Assembly: GCA_016219705.1 (NCBI GenBank)
Contig: JACRKQ010000047.1
Location: forward strand, 1 to 33,788
From: Candidatus Saganbacteria bacterium
Lineage (GTDB): Bacteria > Margulisbacteria > WOR-1 > O2-12-FULL-45-9
Length of the DNA stretch: 33,788 bases
Reading direction: 5' to 3'
Shown here: positions 16,582 through 24,820 of the stretch, piece after piece
Position numbering within the stretch: position 1 is the first letter of the stretch
How the letters are laid out: each line of letters starts with the position of its first letter
Made by a program: the position numbers and the translations under genes
The notes under the pieces: model-generated
The model's database searches: none
Seen by the model: only the letters and a program-made list of their open reading frames with translations
What the model was told of the DNA's origin: nothing

Positions 16582-17775
16582 ATGAAGAAAATGTTAGCGA
16601 TTGGTTTTGCGGCGGTATTGTTTTTTGCGTGGGTGACAGAGGCCAAGGCGATCACAGCCTGGGCGCGCAAGTATGGGGCGGAATGTTCCATGTGCCATTG
16701 GAAACAAAATAAATTGAATAGCACCGGCAAAGATTTTCTTAAAAGAGGTCATCGCCTGCCGGGTGAGGATGCTAGAACAAAAGAAGGCGCCTGGGCCAAC
16801 CTTAGCGATTATGTAAGCTTTACGCAAAAGATCCGTTATCAAAGCGAAACAGCGACGACTAAGCCGGGCTTTTTTGTAGAGGCGCTTTCCCTTTATTCCG
16901 GCGGGCCAATCGATAAGAATTTTTCCTTCTTTTTTGAACAATATCTGCATGAAAACAATAAAAGCGGTGCCGACAAAGAAAAATTGGCAGAAGCTTATCT
17001 AATGTATACTTCCAGTGATGACGATAATTATTTAACGCTGCGAGCGGGACAAATTGCCCCTTTCCTCCTGCATACTCATGGTACGGGCGGGCGCCTGTCT
17101 ATTAGCCGGCCGTACGCGATTGAGTCGGATTCATTTGCGGCCAATAATCCTTATGCCACTCGCGGTCGGCAGTATGGGATTGAAGTGGCGAAAAATATGG
17201 GGGATATTTATGGCGCGCTGGGTTACGTCAATGGCACCGGCCATAAAAGCATTAATCCGGCCGGGGATAGCAATGCGGACAAAGATTTATATCTAACAGT
17301 CGAAAAAACTTTTGACAGCAACGGCAGCAGTATTGGTTTGTATGGTTACAAAGGAATCTGGTCGCTTAATCCGGCGGATGCTGCGACAACGGGGATTGCG
17401 ACCACTTATCTTTCGACGGCGGAGACCAATTATTATCAAGTGGGATTAATTGGAAATTACACTTTATCAAGAGTTAGTTTAATCGGCGGCGCTTTGATCG
17501 GCCGGAATGCTCCTTCCGGAGGAACGGAGACGAATAATCTTGGCTATTATTTGGAAGGGAATTTGATGCTGGGAGAAATGGCGGCTTTATTCAGCCGTTA
17601 TGATCGCTGGGATGTTAATACGGCGGTTAATGATGATGAAACCCAACAGGTTATTGCCGGGATTTCTTTTGAACCCATGAAGGCAGGCAGGCTGGCGATT
17701 GAAGGACAAGGAACGCAAACCGGCAACGGGGCGATGACCACAAAGCTGCTTGCGGAATTACAGTATATGTATTAA
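16582..17775 (+). CDS. Monoheme cytochrome c fused to a predicted outer-membrane porin (cytochrome-porin)
   Basis: Signal peptide, one heme motif (YGAECSMCHWKQNKLNSTGKDFLKRGHRLP), then about 330 aa of alternating beta-barrel-like strands (FFFEQYLHE, LTLRAGQIAP, YYQVGLIGNYTLSRVSLIGGALIG), C-terminal aromatic ending LLAELQYMY. Confidence 0.82.
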   Translation: MKKMLAIGFAAVLFFAWVTEAKAITAWARKYGAECSMCHWKQNKLNSTGKDFLKRGHRLPGEDARTKEGAWANLSDYVSFTQKIRYQSETATTKPGFFVEALSLYSGGPIDKNFSFFFEQYLHENNKSGADKEKLAEAYLMYTSSDDDNYLTLRAGQIAPFLLHTHGTGGRLSISRPYAIESDSFAANNPYATRGRQYGIEVAKNMGDIYGALGYVNGTGHKSINPAGDSNADKDLYLTVEKTFDSNGSSIGLYGYKGIWSLNPADAATTGIATTYLSTAETNYYQVGLIGNYTLSRVSLIGGALIGRNAPSGGTETNNLGYYLEGNLMLGEMAALFSRYDRWDVNTAVNDDETQQVIAGISFEPMKAGRLAIEGQGTQTGNGAMTTKLLAELQYMY

Positions 17776-17802
17776 TTGTGCTGTCTCTGTTTGGCACCAT
17801 AA

Positions 17803-17837
17803 ATATGCGTGGGGTAAAACTCACGTATATTTTTTTG
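17803..17837 (+). terminator. Rho-independent terminator after the cytochrome-porin gene
   Basis: ATATGCGTG-GGGTAAAACT-CACGTATAT followed by TTTTTTT. Confidence 0.75.
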
Positions 17838-17902
17838 TAATAATGCCCTAATGATGAAAAACATCTTCTCCAATATGTTATAATTAATCCTGGAGGTGCA
17901 AT

Positions 17903-18088
17903 ATGTTTGGACTCGGTATGCCGGAATTAATAGTGATTTTGATAGTCTTTTTACTGCTTTTTGGGGCGAATCGTCTGCCTGAAATTGGGCGTGCTTTTGG
18001 AAAAACTATCCAAGAATTTAAAAAAGGGGCCAAGGAAGCTTTAGAGGAACTGAAAGAAAAACCCGAAACATTAAATCCTAAATCATAA
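17903..18088 (+). CDS. tatA: TatA/E-family twin-arginine translocase subunit
   Basis: GMPELIVILIVFLLLFGANRLPEIGRAFGKTIQEFKKG; GGAGGT ribosome-binding site. Confidence 0.95.
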   Translation: MFGLGMPELIVILIVFLLLFGANRLPEIGRAFGKTIQEFKKGAKEALEELKEKPETLNPKS

Positions 18089-18113
18089 ACAATATCAAAA
18101 TTCTAAATTCAAA

Positions 18114-18806
18114 TTGGAAAATTCAACGCAGCCTTTTACTGAACATCTCGTCGAACTCCGCAAAAGAATAATTTATTCTTTAGTTGCGTTTGGCCTTTTT
18201 TCCGCGCTTTCCTGGCAATTTGTTCCCGCAATAATCAGGCTCGCTTCGGCGCCGGTTGAGAGGCTGGTTTTTCTTCATCCGGCAGAGGCTTTCGGGACTT
18301 TCTTGAAAGTTTGCCTCTGGAGCGGTTTCTTCTTGAGCCTGCCGGTTATTCTTTATAACATTTGGCGCTATATTGAGAGCGGCTTGATGGCCAAAGAAAA
18401 AAAATATATCAAAATTTTTGCCCCTTTCTCTTTTCTTCTTTTTTTGATCGGGATGAGCTTCGGTTTTTTTCTGGCTATCCCGGCCGCAATGAAATTTCTG
18501 ATAGGGTTTGGCCAGGGGTGGGTGGAGCCGATGCTGTCAGTCAGTGCATATATCTCCTTTATCGGCAGTTTGCTCTTCATCTTTGGCGCTTCATTTGAAT
18601 TACCGCTTATTATTTTGTTCCTGACTAAACTGGGGCTCGTCAACACTCAAAGCTTGAAACATTATCGTAAACAGGCGATCCTGATAATTTTTATCGCCGC
18701 GGCGATCTTGACTCCGACGCCGGATGCTCTTACCCAGCTTCTTTTGGCTGTTCCCTTGATTATCCTCTATGAATTGGGGGTGCTCCTCTCCCGTTGGGCG
18801 AATTAG
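18114..18806 (+). CDS. tatC: Twin-arginine translocase subunit TatC (TTG start)
   Basis: FTEHLVELRKRIIYSL, PAEAFGTFLKVCLWSGFFLSLPVILYNIWRYI, LTPTPDALTQLLLAVPLIILYELGVLL. Confidence 0.95.
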   Translation: MENSTQPFTEHLVELRKRIIYSLVAFGLFSALSWQFVPAIIRLASAPVERLVFLHPAEAFGTFLKVCLWSGFFLSLPVILYNIWRYIESGLMAKEKKYIKIFAPFSFLLFLIGMSFGFFLAIPAAMKFLIGFGQGWVEPMLSVSAYISFIGSLLFIFGASFELPLIILFLTKLGLVNTQSLKHYRKQAILIIFIAAAILTPTPDALTQLLLAVPLIILYELGVLLSRWAN

Positions 18807-18912
18807 CTACAAAAAAGGATTAAATACTATCATTTAAATACAAAATTGTGATTTATTTTTTTATTTTTGTTCATAACGCTAGTGGCAATAATCTTGCTTT
18901 TCATGGGTAAAA

Positions 18913-19503
18913 ATGTTTAAGCAAGCCATTTTTATTATTCTTCTGTTCAGTTATTTTTTAAACCAATGCGCCTTGGCTGACAGTGAGCTCTGGTCTGTTT
19001 CCACTTTTCTGCATCCGATAAATGAGAGACTTAAATTAGCGGTTATTCCCGATTTGCGTTTTAGAAACAATGCAAGTGAATGGTATTTTTTCCGGGCCTT
19101 CATCGGAGCGCAGACGGCACTGGATAAAAGTTGGGAAGGAGGGGCTTATGTGGCGCCTCTGGTGGTAAAAAATGGGGGTAATTGGACGACTAGTTATTTG
19201 TATTACACTGATCTAACTTATAAAAACGGGTCTCTCAGCAATCGGGCGCGCCTGGAGGAGAATTCCTTAAGCGGTGTGCTGAAATACTGGAATTCTTTGC
19301 AATTCAAAACTGCCGACTGGACATTGGGAGACGATCTGTTTTATAATTTCGCCAAGGGATTATTTGATGAGCATCGCGTCGGGGTCAGTTACGGTTTCGG
19401 CGCTTTCTCGCTCGGTTATTTGTTGAGGATGCAAAAAGCAACTGCTGCCGCCGACTGGATATACACGAATGTTGGCGCTTTTGGTTTGAAAATTGTTTAT
19501 TAA
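18913..19503 (+). CDS. DUF2490-like predicted outer-membrane beta-barrel
   Basis: Signal peptide then LWSVSTFLHPINERLKLAVIPDLRFRNNASEWYFFRAFIGAQ; NRARLEENSL; about 10-12 amphipathic strands. Confidence 0.65.
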   Translation: MFKQAIFIILLFSYFLNQCALADSELWSVSTFLHPINERLKLAVIPDLRFRNNASEWYFFRAFIGAQTALDKSWEGGAYVAPLVVKNGGNWTTSYLYYTDLTYKNGSLSNRARLEENSLSGVLKYWNSLQFKTADWTLGDDLFYNFAKGLFDEHRVGVSYGFGAFSLGYLLRMQKATAAADWIYTNVGAFGLKIVY

Positions 19504-19515
19504 AGAGGTAAACGG

Positions 19516-20811
19516 ATGAAGTTCTCTGATAGAAATGGCGCTCTGCGTCTTATTTTTTTCTTTTTAGTTTTAATCTTCTGTGCTCCAGTTTATGCGCAAA
19601 AGGAAAGTCAGACTTGCCTGGCCTGTCATAAAGAAACCACGCCGCAGATTATCAATCACTGGAAGGACAGCCGGCATGCAAAAGTCGGCGTCAGTTGCTT
19701 TGAGTGCCACCGGGCGAAAAAAGGCGAACCGGACGCGTTCGAACACAATGGTTTTACCATTGCTACCATTGTTTCTCCCAAGGATTGCGGCCAGTGCCAC
19801 GCTAAGGAATTTAAGGAACAGCAGGGAAGTCGTCATGCTGATGCCGCTTCTTTTATTGGTTCGCTGGATAACACTTTGGGCGAGATCGTCGAGGGCGGGC
19901 CGGCTGCTGTTTCGGGGTGCCGGCAGTGTCACGGGAGTACCGTCAAAGTGTTGAAAGACGGTAAAATCGATCCCGCCACTTGGCCCAATGGCGGCATGGG
20001 CCGTGTTAATCCCGACGGCAGCAAGGGCTCCTGCGCGGCCTGTCATTATCGCCATGAATTTTCACTTAAAGTGGCGAGGGCTCCTGATACCTGCGGCCGC
20101 TGCCACATGGGGCCTGATCATCCCCAGCGGGAAATTTATGGGGAATCTAAACATGGAATCAATTTTATGGCCAACATTGACAAAATGAACCTGGGTAAGA
20201 AAAAATGGGTATTGGGTAAAGATTATTCGGCCGCGCCTAACTGTGTTACCTGCCACATGGGAGCGACAGCCAATCTTAAATCAACCCATGACGTCGGGGC
20301 CCGCATAAGCTGGACCCTGCGGCCGCCGGTTTCGGTTAAGGTGGCCGATGCGGATAAAAAGCGGGTCGAGATGCAATCAGTTTGCCAGCAGTGTCATAGC
20401 CCCCAGTGGGTTGATAATTTTTATACCCAGTACGACAACGTGGTTAATCACTATAACGACAAGTTTGGCAAGCCGGCCAAAGAGATCATGGACAAACTGT
20501 TGAAAGCTGGAAAAATCACTAAGACGCCTTTTGATGAAGAGATCGAATGGACTTATTATGAATTATGGCACCACGAAGGACGTCGGGCAAGGATGGGAGC
20601 GGCTATGATGGGGCCGGACTTTACCCAGTGGCACGGGTTCTACGAAGTCGCCAAACATTTCTATGCTAAATTTATTCCTGAAGCGGAAAAGCTGCTGCCA
20701 GGAGTTTCTCGGGACATCATGAATTCCGATTTCCACAAGTGGAAGAAAGGCTTCTCCAAAGAAGAGATCGAGAAGCAGATCGAGTTTTACAAAGGTCGAT
20801 ATCAGCAGTAA
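19516..20811 (+). CDS. Octaheme cytochrome c of the hydroxylamine oxidoreductase (HAO) family
   Basis: Signal peptide and eight CXXCH motifs (CLACH, CFECH, CGQCH, CRQCH, CAACH, CGRCH, CVTCH, CQQCH); C-terminal EEIEWTYYELWHHEGRRARMGAAMMGPDFTQWHGFYEV, characteristic of HAO-like proteins. Confidence 0.9.
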   Translation: MKFSDRNGALRLIFFFLVLIFCAPVYAQKESQTCLACHKETTPQIINHWKDSRHAKVGVSCFECHRAKKGEPDAFEHNGFTIATIVSPKDCGQCHAKEFKEQQGSRHADAASFIGSLDNTLGEIVEGGPAAVSGCRQCHGSTVKVLKDGKIDPATWPNGGMGRVNPDGSKGSCAACHYRHEFSLKVARAPDTCGRCHMGPDHPQREIYGESKHGINFMANIDKMNLGKKKWVLGKDYSAAPNCVTCHMGATANLKSTHDVGARISWTLRPPVSVKVADADKKRVEMQSVCQQCHSPQWVDNFYTQYDNVVNHYNDKFGKPAKEIMDKLLKAGKITKTPFDEEIEWTYYELWHHEGRRARMGAAMMGPDFTQWHGFYEVAKHFYAKFIPEAEKLLPGVSRDIMNSDFHKWKKGFSKEEIEKQIEFYKGRYQQ

Positions 20812-20867
20812 ACTTACCTCAATTTTTCTCCCGCTGGGCGTAAAAATATGCTATAATTTAACGTGAA

Positions 20868-21392
20868 ATGCCTGGTTATTACCCTCTAAATCTGGATGTC
20901 GAAAATAAGAAATGCGTGGTGATTGGCGGCGGGGAGGTAGCGGAGAGGAAAGTCAAGACGCTGCTAGATTTTAATGCCTCGATAGTCGTGATTTCAACTT
21001 CATTTACCCCAGGTCTAGTTAAACTTGGAAAAAACGGGAAAATTAAATTGTGCAAACGAAAATTTCGGGATAAAGATATTAATCAGGCTTTACTGGTCAT
21101 TGCGGCAACTGATGATAAAGTGGTTAATGAACGAGTTTCAGCCCTGGCGCAGAAATCTAAGATTTTAGTCAATGTTATCGATCAGCCGAGCCTTTGCTCT
21201 TTCATCGCCCCATCGGTGATCAAAAGGGGCCCGCTGGTCGTGGCCATCTCCACTTCCGGCCTGGCGCCGGCCTTTTCCAAATCATTGCGCTTGCGCCTGG
21301 AAAAATTTATTACCCCAAAAACGGGAAAAATCGTTGCCAATCTTGGAAGAGAAAGGAAAAAGCGTCTTGAATCTGCATCTGCTCGGGCTTAA
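20868..21392 (+). CDS. Precorrin-2 dehydrogenase (Met8/CysG N-terminal-like, no methyltransferase domain)
   Basis: YPLNLDVENKKCVVIGGGEVAERKVKTLLDFNASIVVIS...VIAATDDKVVNERV...VNVIDQPSLCSFIAPSVIKRGPLVVAISTSGLAPAFSKSLRLRLE. Confidence 0.92.
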   Translation: MPGYYPLNLDVENKKCVVIGGGEVAERKVKTLLDFNASIVVISTSFTPGLVKLGKNGKIKLCKRKFRDKDINQALLVIAATDDKVVNERVSALAQKSKILVNVIDQPSLCSFIAPSVIKRGPLVVAISTSGLAPAFSKSLRLRLEKFITPKTGKIVANLGRERKKRLESASARA

Positions 21393-22407
21393 CCATAAAT
21401 CTGCGCCGGTAGAAATAAGGGAAAAGGTGGCGATCACGGCTTCGCGCTTAAAAGAAGCCTTGAGCTCCTTTTCTGCGCATAATAAGTCTGGCAAGGTCAT
21501 TATCCTCTCAACCTGCAATCGAACAGAAATCTATACTGTCAGTCATAATTTTGACGACAGTTTGAATTTTTTTGAGAATTATTTCCAAATCTGGCTCTCG
21601 GAAGTTGACAAATATCTCTATCGTTTCACCGGAGAGAAAGCCGTTGAACATCTCTTACGGGTGGCCAGCGGCCTTGATTCCATGATCGTCGGCGAAGGCC
21701 AGGTTCTGGGCCAGGTCAAAGAGGCGTTTAGTCTCGCCAGTGAGATGGGGACAACGGCTTCATTTTTAAATTCATTGTTTAACCGGGCGATAAGCTGCGG
21801 CAAGCGGAGCCGCACAGAAACCAGCATCACGCGGGGCGCGGTTTCTGTTGGCGGGGCGGCCACCGAGCTGGCCAGGAAGATCTTTGGTGATTTGGAATCC
21901 CGGCAGGTCTTGATTATCGGGGCCGGAAAGATGAGTGAAGCCGCCGCTAAATATCTGAAATGCAAGGCGATTTTTGTCTCCAACCGGACTTTTTTGCGGG
22001 CGGAGGAACTGGCGGCGGAGGTAGGGGGGGAAGCGATTAAGTTTGATCAGCTGGATGAATATCTGGCAATTTGCGATATTGTGATCACTTCAACCGCGGC
22101 CAGCCATTATATTATCAATAAGCCGCGGATTCAAAATGTTTTAATACAGCGCGATCATAACCCGCTTTTCTTAATTGACATTGCGGTTCCCCGGGATATT
22201 GATCCGCGGGTCGGCGAGCTCGCCCAGGTTTATCTTTATGATATCGATGATTTAAACGCGGTTGCGGCGGAGAACTTACATGGGAGGCAGATAGAAATCC
22301 CGAAGGTCGAGAAGATCATTGCCGAAGAAAAGGAAAAATTTTTAACATGGCAAAAAAATTCCCACAAAAAATTGTCATCGGCAGTCGCGGCAGCCGTCTT
22401 GCGCTGA
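21334..22407 (+). CDS. hemA: Glutamyl-tRNA reductase HemA (C-terminally short)
   Basis: LGLNHKSAPVEIREKVAI, STCNRTEIY, GLDSMIVGEGQVLGQVKEAF, LIIGAGKMSEAAAKYL, DIAVPRDIDP. TTG start at 21334 or 21367. Confidence 0.93.
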   Translation: MPILEEKGKSVLNLHLLGLNHKSAPVEIREKVAITASRLKEALSSFSAHNKSGKVIILSTCNRTEIYTVSHNFDDSLNFFENYFQIWLSEVDKYLYRFTGEKAVEHLLRVASGLDSMIVGEGQVLGQVKEAFSLASEMGTTASFLNSLFNRAISCGKRSRTETSITRGAVSVGGAATELARKIFGDLESRQVLIIGAGKMSEAAAKYLKCKAIFVSNRTFLRAEELAAEVGGEAIKFDQLDEYLAICDIVITSTAASHYIINKPRIQNVLIQRDHNPLFLIDIAVPRDIDPRVGELAQVYLYDIDDLNAVAAENLHGRQIEIPKVEKIIAEEKEKFLTWQKNSHKKLSSAVAAAVLR

Positions 22408-23345
22408 CCCAGACGCTCTCTGTTGTTGCCGATTTAGAAAAAAGATTTCCGAATTATGCTTTTAAAGTAAAAATAATCAAGACTAAAGGCGATAAGATCG
22501 TAGACGCCCCTTTAACTAAAATTAATGACAAAGGTTTCTTTACCAAAGAATTAGAAGCCGCTCTGCTGCGCCGGAAGATCGATTTTGCCGTCCACAGCAT
22601 CAAAGATCTGCCGGTGGGCCAGCCGCCAGGACTGGTGATCGGCGCGATAACCAAAAGAGAAGAGGCGAGGGATGTTTTGCTTAAGAGGACAAAAATTAAG
22701 TTGGGGCAGGGAGCCAAAGTCGGAACCAGCAGTTTAAGACGACAGGCCCAGCTCAAGGCCTGGCATAGTGATTGGCAAATTACTGACTTGCGGGGCAATC
22801 TTGATACTCGATTGCGCAAACTTAGAGAAGGGATGTATGACGCGATAGTTGTAGCCATGGCGGGACTAAACAGATTGAAATTGGAAATTAGAAATTGTCC
22901 GCCAGAGGCGCCCGCCTGCCGGACGGGCAGGGATGCGCCTTTGGCGCAGAAATTGGACATTACGAAAATCCCATTTTCGTTGATGTTGCCGGCGCCGGGA
23001 CAAGGCGCCTTAGCAATCGAATGCCGCCAAAGCGATAATCGAGCGCTGGCAATGTTGAAGACGCTAAACCATTGGCCTACCGAATTAGCCGTTACCGCCG
23101 AGCGGGCCCTGCTTTTTTATCTCGGGGGCGGCTGTCAGGTCCCGATCGGCGCCCTGGCTAAGATCCGCGGTAAAAAAATGAAATTAAAAGGGATAGTTGC
23201 CGATATATCAGGGAGGAGAGCAATCAGAGGCGCCCTGGCTGATGATAAAGACCAGCCGGACAAGCTGGGGCAAAGGCTGGCGAAAAAACTTATTAAATTG
23301 GGAGCGAAGGGAATTTTAAGAAAATGTCAGGCAAAGTTTATTTAA
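22347..23345 (+). CDS. hemC: Porphobilinogen deaminase (hydroxymethylbilane synthase) with in-frame insertion
   Basis: IGSRGSRLALTQ, FAVHSIKDLPVGQPPGLVIGAITKREEARDVLL, GTSSLRRQAQL, LRGNLDTRLRKL, MLPAPGQGALAIECR, GGGCQVPIGALA. Confidence 0.95.
   Translation: MAKKFPQKIVIGSRGSRLALTQTLSVVADLEKRFPNYAFKVKIIKTKGDKIVDAPLTKINDKGFFTKELEAALLRRKIDFAVHSIKDLPVGQPPGLVIGAITKREEARDVLLKRTKIKLGQGAKVGTSSLRRQAQLKAWHSDWQITDLRGNLDTRLRKLREGMYDAIVVAMAGLNRLKLEIRNCPPEAPACRTGRDAPLAQKLDITKIPFSLMLPAPGQGALAIECRQSDNRALAMLKTLNHWPTELAVTAERALLFYLGGGCQVPIGALAKIRGKKMKLKGIVADISGRRAIRGALADDKDQPDKLGQRLAKKLIKLGAKGILRKCQAKFI
22880..22960. repeat. Palindromic repeat element inserted in frame within hemC
   Basis: CGCCAGAGGCGC-CCG-CCTGCC-ggacg-GGCAGG-GAT-GCGCCTTTGGCG hairpin, preceded by a period-7 tract GAAATTG GAAATTA GAAATTG; encodes EIRNCPPEAPACRTGRDAPLAQKLD between conserved HemC blocks. 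Confidence 0.75.
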
Positions 23346-24820
23346 TCGGAGCGGGACCGGGTGACCCGGAATTATTAACGCTAAAAGGCAAACGCTGTCT
23401 GGAACAGGCGGAGGTTGTCATTTACGATTATCTGTCCAATCCCACGTTGCTGCAATATGCCAAAGCTGATGCCGAGCTAATTGCCGCTGACTTTCGCGGT
23501 AAAAGATTTTCCGATGGTTCGATCATGAACCAGGCTTTAATTAATAAATTGATTGTTGACCGGGCTAAACGGGGAAAAATTGTCGTCCGGCTAAAAGGCG
23601 GCGACCCGTTCATTTTTGGGCGGGGAGGAGAAGAAGCCGAAATCCTGGCCGACCATAAAATTGTTTTTGAAGTCGTGCCGGGAATAACGGCGGCTTCTGG
23701 CTCTGCTTACGCCGGCTTTCCGCTGACCCATCGTAAATTTTCTTCTTCCGTCAGTTTTATTACCGGCCACGAAGATCCTAATAAAGCCGGAAGCTCCGTT
23801 GATTGGGATTGCGTCGCCAAGACGGGCACGCTGGTCTTTTATATGGGAATCGAAAATCTCCCTAAAATAGTTGCAAGATTAATTAACGCCGGACGCTCCC
23901 GTGCAACACCAGCCGCTCTGATTGAGTGGGTGACCCGCGGCGCGCAAAGGGGAATTTACGGAAATTTAGCGAATATCGTAACAAAGGTGAAAGCGGCCAG
24001 GGTCAGGGCGCCGGCTTTAATTGTCGTCGGAGAAATTATCAGCTTGCATAATAAATTAAACTGGCGCAAACGGCTGCCGCTTTCCGGCCAAACTATTCTG
24101 GTGACCCGCAGCCGGGACCAGGCCTCAAAACTTTCTGAAAAACTTAATCTCCTTGGGGCGGAGACGATCGAATTTCCGACGATAGAAATCGTCCCGCCTA
24201 GAAGCTTTGTCCCTCTCGACCGGGCCATTGCCGGCCTTAGAAAGTATAACTATCTGATTTTCACCAGTGTTAATGGCGTTGATTATTTCTTTAAACGATT
24301 AATTCTAAAGGGAAGAGACAGCCGGTTGCTGGCGGCGATCAAAATCGCGGCGATTGGTCCCGGGACAGCGGCCGAACTTTTGGCTTTTGGCATAAAACCA
24401 GATTTTCAAGCGAACTGCGATTATTCCCAGGAAGGCTTGTTAAAAGAACTTTTGAAAGAAGAACTTGAAGGGCAAAATATTTTGATCCCGCGGGCAGCAA
24501 AAGCCAGAGAAGTGTTGGCGCGGCGGCTCCGCCGGGCCGGCGCCAAAGTTAGCATTGTTCCGGCTTATCGAACGGTGAAGCCGAAAATCAAATTCAATCC
24601 TTTTGCACAGAAGATTGATGTCATAACCTTTACCAGCTCGTCAACAGTCAGTAATTTTGTCTCAATTTTTGGAGTGAAAAAAGCCAGGCGCCTGCTTCAA
24701 GATGTTAAAATTGTTTCTATAGGAAAGATCACGACGGCTACAGCAAAAAAGTTCGACTTAAAAGTTACAGCCCAGGCGAAGCGATCGACAATCGATGGTT
24801 TGGTTGAGGCGGTATTATGA
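23324..24820 (+). CDS. cobA-hemD: Bifunctional uroporphyrinogen-III C-methyltransferase / uroporphyrinogen-III synthase
   Basis: N-terminal VYLIGAGPGDPELLTLKGKRCLEQAEVVIYD...VVRLKGGDPFIFGRGGEEAE...VVPGITAASGSAYAGFPLTHR; C-terminal HemD-like GQTILVTRSRDQASKLSEKLNLLGAETIEFPTIEI. Confidence 0.95.
   Translation: MSGKVYLIGAGPGDPELLTLKGKRCLEQAEVVIYDYLSNPTLLQYAKADAELIAADFRGKRFSDGSIMNQALINKLIVDRAKRGKIVVRLKGGDPFIFGRGGEEAEILADHKIVFEVVPGITAASGSAYAGFPLTHRKFSSSVSFITGHEDPNKAGSSVDWDCVAKTGTLVFYMGIENLPKIVARLINAGRSRATPAALIEWVTRGAQRGIYGNLANIVTKVKAARVRAPALIVVGEIISLHNKLNWRKRLPLSGQTILVTRSRDQASKLSEKLNLLGAETIEFPTIEIVPPRSFVPLDRAIAGLRKYNYLIFTSVNGVDYFFKRLILKGRDSRLLAAIKIAAIGPGTAAELLAFGIKPDFQANCDYSQEGLLKELLKEELEGQNILIPRAAKAREVLARRLRRAGAKVSIVPAYRTVKPKIKFNPFAQKIDVITFTSSSTVSNFVSIFGVKKARRLLQDVKIVSIGKITTATAKKFDLKVTAQAKRSTIDGLVEAVL

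Noticed and set aside
19570-20055. 161-aa antisense ORF over the HAO gene, and plus-strand out-of-frame ORFs 19580..19954 and 19988..20188
   Set aside because: They overlap the strongly supported octaheme CDS; no recognisable features.
22454-22960. 168-aa antisense ORF over hemC
   Set aside because: Shadow ORF opposite conserved HemC motifs.
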